Positions 1 to 5,369 of a stretch of DNA of 5,369 nt are shown here, in pieces; the first letter of the stretch is position 1, and the number at the start of each line of letters is the position of its first letter. The DNA lies in assembly GCA_016844425.1 (NCBI GenBank), contig JAERML010000212.1, forward strand, positions 1-5,369, written 5' to 3'. Made by a program: the position numbers and the translations under genes. Origin of the DNA: Bacteroidota bacterium (lineage in GTDB: Bacteria; Bacteroidota; UBA10030; UBA6906). The notes below the pieces were generated by a model. The model was not told where the DNA came from and did not search any database. It saw only the letters and a list, made by a program, of their open reading frames with translations.

Positions 1-311
1 TCATTGATGCACTCCTGAAGGAAGGGGTCAGCATTCGCGCCCATGATCCGGAAGCAATGGGTGAGACCAAGAAGGTCATTGGAAATGTAGTGAAGTACTT
101 CGACAACAACTACGACGCAATAAAAGGCGCCGATGGCCTTGTCGTTGTAACGGAATGGAACGAGTTCCGGCGACCGGATTTCGAACGGATGAAGTCTCTT
201 ATGAAGACGCCGGTCATCTTCGACGGTCGCAACATCTACGACCCCGCCAGGCTCCGGGACCTGGGCTTCACATATTATGGAATCGGGAGAAAGAGTGCCG
301 ACAAACACTAA
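1..311 (+). CDS. UDP-glucose 6-dehydrogenase, C-terminal end (5' partial)
   Basis: The enzyme oxidises UDP-glucose to UDP-glucuronate with two NAD+ in the cytoplasm, the first step toward UDP-xylose and other uronic-acid-derived sugars. Only the last 102 codons are present; the first complete codon begins at position 3 and the stop is TAA at 309-311. What is visible is the C-terminal UDP-binding domain of the UDP-glucose/GDP-mannose dehydrogenase family: a Rossmann-like half with AHDPEA early on, then [19 protein letters not shown], and the hallmark FDGRNIYDP followed by the closing [10 protein letters not shown]. The Arg of DGRN normally contacts the UDP moiety. The internal ATG at 57 is not the start, because the frame stays open and family-like upstream to the window edge. 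The gene overlaps the next one, whose enzyme uses its product. Sure of the family; a related UDP-sugar dehydrogenase specificity cannot be excluded from this fragment. Confidence 0.93.
   Translation, partial: IDALLKEGVSIRAHDPEAMGETKKVIGNVVKYFDNNYDAIKGADGLVVVTEWNEFRRPDFERMKSLMKTPVIFDGRNIYDPARLRDLGFTYYGIGRKSADKH
285..290 (+). promoter_or_regulatory. Probable ribosome binding site for the UDP-glucuronate decarboxylase gene
   Basis: GGGAGA lies four bases before the GTG at 295, inside the end of the upstream dehydrogenase gene. It favours GTG 295 over the in-frame ATG at 277, which has no purine-rich stretch at a suitable distance. This is a start-site argument only and is moderate in strength. 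Confidence 0.45.
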
Positions 312-1245
312 CGCCAGGCGCGCAGTCGTTACTGGAGGCGCAGGATTTCTCGGCTCGCATCTCTGCGACCGTCTCCTCGCGGAAGGATGCTTCGTTACGG
401 CGATTGACAATCTCATCACCGGCGACACGAAGAATATTTCCCACCTGATTGGGAACCCGCGTTTCCGTTTCATCCATCACGATGTCACGGAGTATATCTA
501 CATCGATGGGCCGGTCGACTATATCCTTCACTTTGCATCTCCCGCAAGCCCGATCGACTACCTGAAGCTTCCCATCCAAACACTCAAAGTGGGATCTCTC
601 GGAACGCACAAAGCTCTCGGGCTGGCAAAGGCAAAGGGTGCACGCTTCCTTTTGGCTTCGACCTCGGAAGTCTATGGTGATCCTCTCGTTCATCCTCAGC
701 CTGAGTCGTATTGGGGGAATGTGAATCCGGTGGGATTCCGGGGAGTCTATGATGAGGCAAAGCGCTTTGGCGAAGCGATGACGATGGCATACCAACGTTA
801 TCACCATGTCGAGACGCGCATTGTCCGCATCTTCAACACCTACGGGCCGCGCATGCGGATGAACGACGGCAGGGCAATCCCGGCGTTCCTCTCGCAAGCA
901 TTGCGCAACGAGGACGTGACGGTGTTTGGCAACGGTCAGCAAACGCGAAGCGTCTGCTACGTGGATGATTTGATCGATGGGATTTACCGGCTGCTGATGT
1001 CAGATGTGAAAGACCCGGTTAACATCGGCAACCAGGATGAGATCACGATGCTGGATCTTGCCAAAGAGGTGATCGAACTGACCGCGAGCAAAAGCAAGAT
1101 CGTGTTCAAGGATTTGCCCGCGGATGATCCGAAAATCAGGCAGCCTGACATTCAGAGAGCTCGCACACTTCTGAAGTGGGAGCCAAGGGTTCATCGCAAA
1201 GAGGGACTGAAAAAAACAGTCGAGTACTTCAAGGCTCAACTGTAG
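295..1245 (+). CDS. UDP-glucuronate decarboxylase (UDP-xylose synthase), extended SDR
   Basis: It decarboxylates UDP-glucuronate to UDP-xylose with a bound NAD+ recycled through a 4-keto intermediate, in the cytoplasm. With the GTG start the protein is 316 residues, matching soluble bacterial members. Visible in order: the Rossmann loop TGGAGFLG (Gly14, Gly17, Gly20), HHDVTE, the HFASPASP segment, the signature [17 protein letters not shown] with the catalytic Ser/Thr and Glu125, YWGNVNP, then VYDEAKR carrying the Tyr152-x3-Lys156 pair, IFNTYGPRM, and QTRS with the active-site Arg218. The ending WEPRV...[10 protein letters not shown] is also typical. The alternative start is ATG at 277 (322 residues), but that would lengthen the overlap with the upstream gene from 17 to 35 bases and lacks a ribosome site. 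Overlap with the UDP-glucose dehydrogenase gene, which supplies its substrate, suggests one transcript and coupled translation. The family is clear; start position is the main doubt. Confidence 0.93.
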   Translation: MPTNTNARRAVVTGGAGFLGSHLCDRLLAEGCFVTAIDNLITGDTKNISHLIGNPRFRFIHHDVTEYIYIDGPVDYILHFASPASPIDYLKLPIQTLKVGSLGTHKALGLAKAKGARFLLASTSEVYGDPLVHPQPESYWGNVNPVGFRGVYDEAKRFGEAMTMAYQRYHHVETRIVRIFNTYGPRMRMNDGRAIPAFLSQALRNEDVTVFGNGQQTRSVCYVDDLIDGIYRLLMSDVKDPVNIGNQDEITMLDLAKEVIELTASKSKIVFKDLPADDPKIRQPDIQRARTLLKWEPRVHRKEGLKKTVEYFKAQL

Positions 1246-1371
1246 AGTTGTGCCCTGAAGGGGTACGTCTGCTGCTGTTGCGTCATTGTGTACGTCATTC
1301 GTCTTACCCTGAAATGATGGTTCCCCTGGGATTCCTTCCAAACAAAGTTCTCAAGACCTGCTGAGCGTTGC

Positions 1372-2057
1372 GTGACTATTGCAAAGTTAGCTAGCTGGCT
1401 TCCACCTGCGGACAAAGGACAATCTCACGCGGCTACGATCATTGTTGGCTCAACACTATTGGTTGCTGTCCACAAGTACTTCGGGTCAATGGAATTCGCT
1501 GAGAAAACAGGATTATCAGCTATCAGCCCGCTGTTCTTCCTGTTTGTTTCGACCTTCGTTTTGCTTGGTGTATTGCCGGCGCTCTATGTGAAGTTCGGAC
1601 TCCACGAGTCTCTTCGGAACTACGGGTTGCAGCTTGGCGACTGGAAGGCAGGGCTTGCATCCCTTGTGGTCCTCTATCCGATCATAGCTCTGACACTGTT
1701 GTATCCCGGCTCGCTGACCGACGGATTGCAGAATCAGTATCCGCTCGACAGAACTGCAGGCACTTCGGTGGGCCATTTTCTTTCCTATGAGCTGGTGCGT
1801 GGAGCGCTCTTCTACACGGCCTGGGATTCATGCTGTTCGAACTCCGGAAACACTTGGGGGATTGGGTTGCGATCTCTATTCAGATCATTCCATCAGGACT
1901 CTGGCATATCGGGCACCCCTTTTCAGAAACGATCACATCGATTCTGGGAGGAATCCTGTTCGCCTTGATCGCCCTCCGTACCCGATCGATTCTCTGGCCG
2001 TTCCTTTTTCACTATCTCATTGGGGTCGGCTTCGACCTCCTTATCATCTTGCGATGA
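1372..2057 (+). pseudogene. CPBP-family intramembrane metalloprotease, frameshifted, first catalytic motif missing
   Basis: CPBP (CAAX protease/bacteriocin-processing, PF02517) proteins are multi-spanning membrane glutamic/metallo-type proteases. The first half reads from GTG 1372 for 151 codons, with hydrophobic segments near residues 21-36, 50-72 and 93-112 and the family-like GLHESLRNYGLQLGDWKAGL, to Trp151 (1822-1824). That frame then turns to non-family sequence and stops at 1968. The expected C-terminal half continues in another frame from about 1824 to TGA 2055-2057: GFMLFELRKHLG, then PSGLWHIGHP with the second-motif His, SILGGILFALIALRTRS, and WPFLFHYLIG with the third-motif His. Between Trp151 and GFMLF the usual EFxFR block, carrying the catalytic Glu and Arg, is absent. 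A 16-base loss would explain both the frame change and the gap. The start is weakly supported: no clear ribosome site is seen, and the frame is open only from 1318. A sequencing or assembly error is the main alternative to a true pseudogene. Confidence 0.8.
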
Positions 2058-2968
2058 GTGGAGGTGTGCGAACAGGAGAGAAGGGGATCATCGACCCGCA
2101 GGTTGTACTCCTCGATATTGCCTTCTTTGTCTTCTTTTTGTTATACACGTTCATCATCATTGTTTTCAGGGAGAGCGTTGTCGCCTGGGCGATCGCTCTT
2201 AGGGATCTGGTCATTGCAGCAGTGGTTGTTGGGGTGTCTAGCATCGTCATCAGGCATCGTGGGGAAAACACCCGTGCAATCCTCAGAGGCTTGCTTGTCG
2301 TTGCTGCGTGCGGACTTCTGTTCAAGGTTGCCGAGCAAACGCAACATGCGTTCATCGGCGGCTGGTTGGATGAACAAATCATTTCGTTGGATCACGCCCT
2401 CTGGGGAATGGAAACCTCGGGCGCGTTGCAGCAGTTTGTCCATCCCCTCCTCACGGAGTGGATGATGTTTGCCTATGTTGTATACATCCCACTCATTCCA
2501 TTTACCCTGTTTGTTGTCTCCGGCTCCGGGGGGGAGAAGGGGATTCATGATTATCTGTTGAACCTTTCCCTTTCGTACCTCCTCTGCTATGTGGGATTCA
2601 TGCTGTATCCTCTTGCAACCCAGATGCATCATGATCCTGGAATGTACACGGTTCCATTGGAAGGATGGTTCTTCACCTGGTGCGGAGAATGGATGCGGAT
2701 GAATGTGCACGCTCCAGGTGCCGCACTTCCAAGCCCACATTGCGCGGCAGCGACGGTGATCCTTGTGATGTTCCATCGTTATCACCGCAGGTTGTTCTAC
2801 GTCGTGCTTCCAGTTATCCTTACTCTGTATGCGGCGACAGTGTACTGTCGGTATCACTATCTTTGGGATTCCATTGCGGGAATCCTGACGGCCGTAGTCG
2901 TATTAACAGCAAGTCCGAAACTCGTTCAGTCCATAGCGGCGAGAAGTAGGCGTCCGATTGTTCGGTGA
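2054..2968 (+). CDS. PAP2-superfamily membrane phosphatase/phosphotransferase, IPC-synthase-like
   Basis: This is a 304-residue polytopic membrane protein. PAP2-type enzymes use a His nucleophile to hydrolyse or transfer phosphate or phospho-headgroups on lipids. Hydrophobic segments lie near residues 17-38, 42-66, 78-91, 135-156, 167-188, 228-240, 247-265 and 272-286. Two catalytic blocks are visible: PSPHCAA with His229 (the PSGH box) and CRYHYLWDSIAG with Arg266, His268 and Asp272. The compact R-x-H-x3-D spacing, instead of the R-x5-H-x3-D of classical PAP2 phosphatases, resembles the AUR1/inositol-phosphorylceramide-synthase-like branch (PF14378), so headgroup transfer is as possible as hydrolysis. 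ATG 2054 was chosen because it overlaps the upstream stop as ATGA and precedes the first membrane segment. The frame is open back to 1787, but that part overlaps the protease gene and reads as its shadow. No Shine-Dalgarno is seen before 2054, so translation may depend on coupling. Family confident, substrate unknown. Confidence 0.82.
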   Translation: MSGGVRTGEKGIIDPQVVLLDIAFFVFFLLYTFIIIVFRESVVAWAIALRDLVIAAVVVGVSSIVIRHRGENTRAILRGLLVVAACGLLFKVAEQTQHAFIGGWLDEQIISLDHALWGMETSGALQQFVHPLLTEWMMFAYVVYIPLIPFTLFVVSGSGGEKGIHDYLLNLSLSYLLCYVGFMLYPLATQMHHDPGMYTVPLEGWFFTWCGEWMRMNVHAPGAALPSPHCAAATVILVMFHRYHRRLFYVVLPVILTLYAATVYCRYHYLWDSIAGILTAVVVLTASPKLVQSIAARSRRPIVR

Positions 2969-2984
2969 CGTGGAAAATGGAAGA

Positions 2985-2997
2985 AGGTAGTGTCTCA
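2985..2997 (+). repeat. Left terminal inverted repeat of the MITE-like element
   Basis: AGGTAGTGTCTCA is the exact reverse complement of the bases at 3120-3132. It starts 17 bases after the PAP2 stop codon. The inner bases GTT continue the match to the right end except for one mismatch. Confidence 0.75.
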
Positions 2998-3066
2998 GTT
3001 CAGAATCAGTGTCAGGTTGAGCGGAAGTGAGCGAAGACGAACTTCGAAACCTGCCTGTGTCCATTT

Positions 3067-3094
3067 GTCACCCTTCGACTCCGCTCAGGGTGAC
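3067..3094. repeat. Hairpin inside the MITE-like element
   Basis: An eight-base perfect stem, GTCACCCT with AGGGTGAC, encloses a 12-base loop (3075-3086, TCGACTCCGCTC). The stem-loop text matches a dispersed intergenic motif I recall from many bacterial genomes (reverse complement CTGAGCGGAGTCGAAGG). A related inverted copy, TGAGCGAAGACGAA, lies at 3028-3041 and matches 12 of 14 bases. No run of T follows, so it is not a standard intrinsic terminator, although it could still slow or protect the transcript end. Confidence 0.65.
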
Positions 3095-3119
3095 TGTTGT
3101 GTATTCGAAGCGGTCAAAG

Positions 3120-3132
3120 TGAGACACTACCT
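3120..3132 (-). repeat. Right terminal inverted repeat of the MITE-like element
   Basis: TGAGACACTACCT is the exact reverse complement of 2985-2997. It ends 48 bases before the proposed GTG start of the SDR gene, so the element forms most of that gene's upstream region. Confidence 0.75.
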
Positions 3133-3180
3133 GGCAGAACATGGATAGGATTTGAACAACAGTATTTTGTATATTATCAC

Positions 3181-4176
3181 GTGTCATCAAGCATCTTCGT
3201 TACCGGCGCCACCGGGTTCATCGGTGGGAACCTCGTCCGCCAGCTTCTCCGGCGGGGGGAACATGTACATGCACTCTGCAGGGCGTCATCCGACGTCTCT
3301 GCTTTGCATGATCAGAGGGTGCGCATCGTTCATGGTGAGGTGACCGATCCGAAAGCGGTGGAGGAAGGTATGAAAGGGTGCGATCGAGTGTACCACCTTG
3401 CCGGCTATGCTCGGAATTGGGCGAAGGACAAGCAGACGTACCACAACGTGAATGTGCGTGGCACCGAAACAGTTCTGGAAGTGGCTCGACGTCTGGGCGT
3501 ACGAAGAATTGTGGTGACATCAACAGAACTGACGTTCGGTCCGTCGAACGGGATCCCGGTGGATGAGACGACGGTGCGAAGCTTGCAGTTCTTCACAGAG
3601 TACGAACGCTCCAAGCATGAAGCGGAGATCGTGGTTGTCCGATACGCCCGGCAAGGCCTCCACGCGGTGATCGTGAACCCAACGCGGGTATTTGGTCCCG
3701 GAGCGCTCACTGAAGGAAATTCCGTAACAAAGATGATTGATTGGTACCTAAGTGGGAAATGGAGGTTCATCCTTGGAAACGGAACGAATGTGGGGAATTA
3801 TGGATTCGTCGACGATGTTGTGAAGGGGCACATACTTGCAATGGAATCCGGAAAGCCGGGAGAGAAGTACATTCTCGGCGGTGAGAATATATCCTTCAAT
3901 CAATTCTTCGAGGCGCTTGCAACTGTTTCTAATCGCAAGTACCGATTGGTGAAGATACCGTCCGCCGTGGCCTTTACCGTTGCGAGCTTCGAAGCGGCGC
4001 GTGGCCGTTGGTTCAATTATCACCCCCTCATTACTCCGGAGTGGACGAGGGTGTTCCTCGCCGATTGGCAGCGTTCATCTGCGAAGGCCCAACGTGAACT
4101 CGGTTATGTCGTCACCCCGTTTCTGGAGTCGTTGGAGCAAACCGTTACCTGGCTTGAGCAGACTAGGAAGGCATGA
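3181..4176 (+). CDS. NAD(P)-dependent epimerase/reductase, extended SDR family
   Basis: This is a cytoplasmic Rossmann-fold oxidoreductase of 331 residues, the usual extended-SDR length. The nucleotide loop VTGATGFIG (Gly9, Gly12, Gly15) is at the very N terminus. It is followed by a GEVTD acidic turn near residues 52-56, YHLAGYA at 71-77, TSTELTFGP with the catalytic Ser/Thr near 114-115, and YERSK with Tyr141 and Lys145. The substrate half has NPTRVFGPG, NYGFVDDVVKGHILAME and YILGGENISFNQF, wording shared with dihydroflavonol-4-reductase-like and hopanoid-associated (HpnA-like) epimerases. The substrate could be a nucleotide sugar, a lipid-linked sugar or a 3-oxo/hydroxy lipid. GTG 3181 places the Rossmann strand at the expected position. 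The frame is open back to TTG 3097, but that part lies partly in the MITE-like repeat. No good ribosome site precedes 3181. The stop overlaps the desaturase start as ATGA, suggesting coupled translation and a shared pathway. Confidence 0.85.
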   Translation: MSSSIFVTGATGFIGGNLVRQLLRRGEHVHALCRASSDVSALHDQRVRIVHGEVTDPKAVEEGMKGCDRVYHLAGYARNWAKDKQTYHNVNVRGTETVLEVARRLGVRRIVVTSTELTFGPSNGIPVDETTVRSLQFFTEYERSKHEAEIVVVRYARQGLHAVIVNPTRVFGPGALTEGNSVTKMIDWYLSGKWRFILGNGTNVGNYGFVDDVVKGHILAMESGKPGEKYILGGENISFNQFFEALATVSNRKYRLVKIPSAVAFTVASFEAARGRWFNYHPLITPEWTRVFLADWQRSSAKAQRELGYVVTPFLESLEQTVTWLEQTRKA

Positions 4177-5207
4177 CAAGCACGATCCCACAGAATGAAA
4201 TGTCGGTCACCGGATCACTCAGTCCGACTGAATTGTGTTTCTGTCCGAAGGGGAACACTGCACAAGTTGTTGAGCGCAAGAACTTCTCGGAGGAAAAGAG
4301 AAAACAGATTCTCGAGCTTCACAAGCTGAACAAGCGGTGGAACCTGGTCATCCCGCTTCACTTCATACTCTGGTTCCTGGGTGGCTGGATTGCATTACTG
4401 ACTGACCAATGGATTTTTACATTTGCCGGATGGGTAATCGCGGGAATTTCACTCAGCGCACTCTCCGCCCTCGCGCACGAATCTTCTCACAATCTCTTTA
4501 CCCGGAAACCAAGGGTCGACAGATGGATCGGCTTTCTGTGCGGTGTTCCCATCCTCTTCTCTACGGCCGGATATCGCGTGATGCATTCCATGCACCATAA
4601 GCGGGTGCGTACTGAGGAGGACCCGGATGACATCGAGAATGTCACTCGCAACGCCCAGGTTCTTCGCATCGTGTATGTTCTGATTCTGTTTTTTGGAGTT
4701 TATGTTTTCCTCTATAATGTGCCGGTAGGCGGGTTGAAGCGAGGTTCACCTCGTGAACGGAGAGATATCCTGACAGAAGGCCTCGCGATGGTGGGAATCG
4801 TGGTCATAGGATGGCTTGTTTTGCCGACGGTTGTCATGGTGAATGGCTGGCTGGTTCCTGTTTTGATCGCAGGGTTCATCGCCAACATTCGCGGTCTTGC
4901 TGAACACGGGTTCACATCACAGGGGAATGAGATGGTGGATACCCGTACGGTTGCCACGCATCCCGTGGTTTCGTTTCTGATGTGTAACATCAACTATCAT
5001 CTTGAGCATCATCTGTATCCCGGCGTGCCCTGGTACAATCTCCCGAAGCTCCACAGACTTCTTCAAGAGGATTACCGGAAAGCGGGATCATCCGTATACA
5101 CATCGTATACGATCTTCATGCTCGATACGTTCAGGGCGATCAAAGCTGGAGCTGTGCCGGGAAAACGGCTTATTCCAAATCATCTCAGGGAGGAGCTCTG
5201 CCTTTGA
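4173..5207 (+). CDS. Membrane fatty-acid-desaturase-family protein
   Basis: This is a 344-residue integral membrane di-iron oxygenase/desaturase (PF00487 type) expected to act on acyl chains or similar hydrophobic substrates with O2 and an electron donor. All three histidine boxes are present: HESSH at 102-106, HSMHH at 138-142 and HLEHH at 276-280. A further His245 in LAEHGF is probably also a ligand. DPDD after box two, and NYHLEHHLYPGVPWYNLPKLH around box three, are typical. Hydrophobic spans lie near residues 57-77, 81-100, 117-131, 163-181, 204-222 and 225-240. The first ~35 residues look poorly conserved. ATG 4173 overlaps the SDR stop (ATGA), with AGGA 4165-4168 four bases upstream. 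ATG 4200 is an in-frame alternative that would remove nine residues. Position and type of reaction (desaturation, hydroxylation, carotenoid or sphingolipid substrate) cannot be decided from the sequence. Family is confident. Confidence 0.9.
   Translation: MTSTIPQNEMSVTGSLSPTELCFCPKGNTAQVVERKNFSEEKRKQILELHKLNKRWNLVIPLHFILWFLGGWIALLTDQWIFTFAGWVIAGISLSALSALAHESSHNLFTRKPRVDRWIGFLCGVPILFSTAGYRVMHSMHHKRVRTEEDPDDIENVTRNAQVLRIVYVLILFFGVYVFLYNVPVGGLKRGSPRERRDILTEGLAMVGIVVIGWLVLPTVVMVNGWLVPVLIAGFIANIRGLAEHGFTSQGNEMVDTRTVATHPVVSFLMCNINYHLEHHLYPGVPWYNLPKLHRLLQEDYRKAGSSVYTSYTIFMLDTFRAIKAGAVPGKRLIPNHLREELCL
5187..5195 (+). promoter_or_regulatory. Strong Shine-Dalgarno before a TTG start
   Basis: AGGGAGGAG lies inside the last codons of the desaturase gene, eight bases before TTG 5204. 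It is the best ribosome binding site in the window, and it is the main reason for choosing TTG 5204 as the start of the next gene. Confidence 0.7.
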
Positions 5208-5369
5208 GATTTTTCCCGTCCTTCCTTTCGTCCAGAAAGAAAGTGAGGACGTTTCCTTTTCAGCGGACTGTCAGTCTCATCCTCACGCTCTTGTTGTTTA
5301 CATCTCACCTCTTTGCAGTGGGAGACTCAACTCAGGTAGTTCAGCCATCAGGGACAGCGCATCAAGAGG
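5204..5369 (+). CDS. Probable exported protein, N-terminal part (3' partial)
   Basis: A reading frame opens at TTG 5204 and runs uninterrupted to the window edge (55 complete codons). Its start overlaps the desaturase stop as TTGA and follows a strong ribosome binding site. The product has a basic N-region (RKKVR at 11-15, Arg21), a hydrophobic core of about residues 23-33 (VSLILTLLLFT), and a likely signal peptidase I site after HLFA (residue 38), followed by polar VGDSTQVVQPSG. It is therefore expected to enter the Sec pathway. No lipobox Cys is present. A GTG at 5243 would give a more ordinary signal peptide length, but it has only a poor ribosome site. The mature domain lies outside the window, so no function can be given. 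Coupling to the desaturase suggests a role in the same lipid or envelope process. Confidence 0.65.
   Translation, partial: MRFFPSFLSSRKKVRTFPFQRTVSLILTLLLFTSHLFAVGDSTQVVQPSGTAHQE

Larger units (their letters stand above)
2985..3132. mobile_element. MITE-like non-coding element with terminal inverted repeats
   Basis: A 148-base block fills most of the gap between the PAP2 gene and the SDR gene. Its ends are perfect 13-base inverted repeats, AGGTAGTGTCTCA and TGAGACACTACCT, extending to 16 bases with one G/G mismatch. If the element proper begins at GTGTCTCA, each side is flanked by TA, the target duplication made by IS630/Tc1-mariner-type transposases, and the restored target would be the palindrome AGGTACCT. 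The inside holds further inverted repeats: CAGGTT 3013-3018 with AACCTG 3048-3053, CTTCGAA 3042-3048 with TTCGAAG 3104-3110, and TGAGCGGA 3018-3025 with TCCGCTCA 3080-3087. There is no transposase and no plausible reading frame. Mobility in trans is inference from structure. A long regulatory hairpin between operons is the main alternative. Confidence 0.6.

Noticed and set aside
745..770. Val instead of Cys before the catalytic YDEAK of the decarboxylase
   Set aside because: Animal enzymes have CYDE, but VYDE is common in bacterial members as I recall, so this is not unusual.
268..942. Long minus-strand open frame opposite the UDP-glucuronate decarboxylase gene
   Set aside because: It lies antisense to a clear family member, and its translation shows no recognisable fold or motif. 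It is a codon-bias shadow.
1246..1371. Possible terminator or promoter between the decarboxylase and protease genes
   Set aside because: Only a very short CCCTGAAGGG hairpin at 1253-1262 without a T run is seen, and no well-spaced promoter boxes.
1815..1835. Programmed -1 ribosomal frameshift joining the two protease halves
   Set aside because: There is no slippery heptamer at the junction (GCCTGGGATTC), and the expected catalytic residues would still be missing after the shift.
1787..2053. N-terminal extension of the PAP2 gene by about 89 residues
   Set aside because: This part overlaps the C-terminal half of the protease in another frame and has no family-like sequence. The start at 2054 precedes the first proper membrane segment.
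2141..2857. Long minus-strand open frame opposite the PAP2 gene
   Set aside because: The + strand has membrane segments and PAP2 motifs. The reverse reading is low-complexity, with no family features and no ribosome site.
3067..3094. Intrinsic terminator after the PAP2 gene
   Set aside because: The hairpin is good, but it is followed by mixed G/T sequence rather than a T run, and it is better explained as part of the repeat element.
3152..3177. Sigma-70 promoter TTGAAC ... TATTAT before the SDR gene
   Set aside because: The spacer is only about 14 bases, and the Bacteroidota-type TAnnTTTG box is also not matched exactly. The region is AT-rich but the boxes are not convincing.

Overview
The window reads as ordinary bacterial chromosome with every recognisable gene on the + strand, tightly packed and about half G+C by eye. 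It carries sugar-nucleotide and membrane-lipid type genes. Starts are ATG, GTG and TTG, one of them with a strong Shine-Dalgarno (AGGGAGGAG). Nothing fixes the phylum. The protein wording and the hairpin motif GAGCGGAGTCGAAGGG remind me of Bacteroidota/Ignavibacteria-like environmental genomes, but this is a weak guess.

Left block (1-1245): the 3' end of a UDP-glucose 6-dehydrogenase gene overlaps a complete UDP-glucuronate decarboxylase gene. Together they convert UDP-glucose to UDP-glucuronate and then to UDP-xylose, a donor for envelope polysaccharide or glycolipid.

Middle block (1318-2968): after a short spacer comes a CPBP-family intramembrane protease gene that is broken. Its reading frame shifts at about 1824, exactly where the family's first catalytic motif (E...R) should be, as if 16 bases had been lost. 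Its 3' end overlaps by ATGA the start of a multi-spanning PAP2-type phosphatase/phosphotransferase whose H-H-D motifs look closest to the inositol-phosphorylceramide-synthase-like branch.

Spacer (2969-3180): a compact 148-bp element (2985-3132) with 13-bp perfect terminal inverted repeats, a possible TA target duplication and internal hairpins, but no coding capacity. It looks like a MITE or a related dispersed intergenic repeat.

Right block (3181-5369): an extended-SDR NAD(P)-dependent epimerase/reductase, a membrane fatty-acid-desaturase-family protein with all three histidine boxes, and the first 55 codons of a probably exported protein. They are joined by ATGA and TTGA stop/start overlaps, so they look like one translationally coupled operon. 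The likely theme is modification of a lipid or lipid-linked molecule, but the substrates cannot be read from the sequence. I found no RNA gene, CRISPR array, phage gene or transposase, and no convincing new multi-gene system. The most unusual items are the MITE-like element, the motif-deleting frameshift and the TTG-start exported protein at the right edge.
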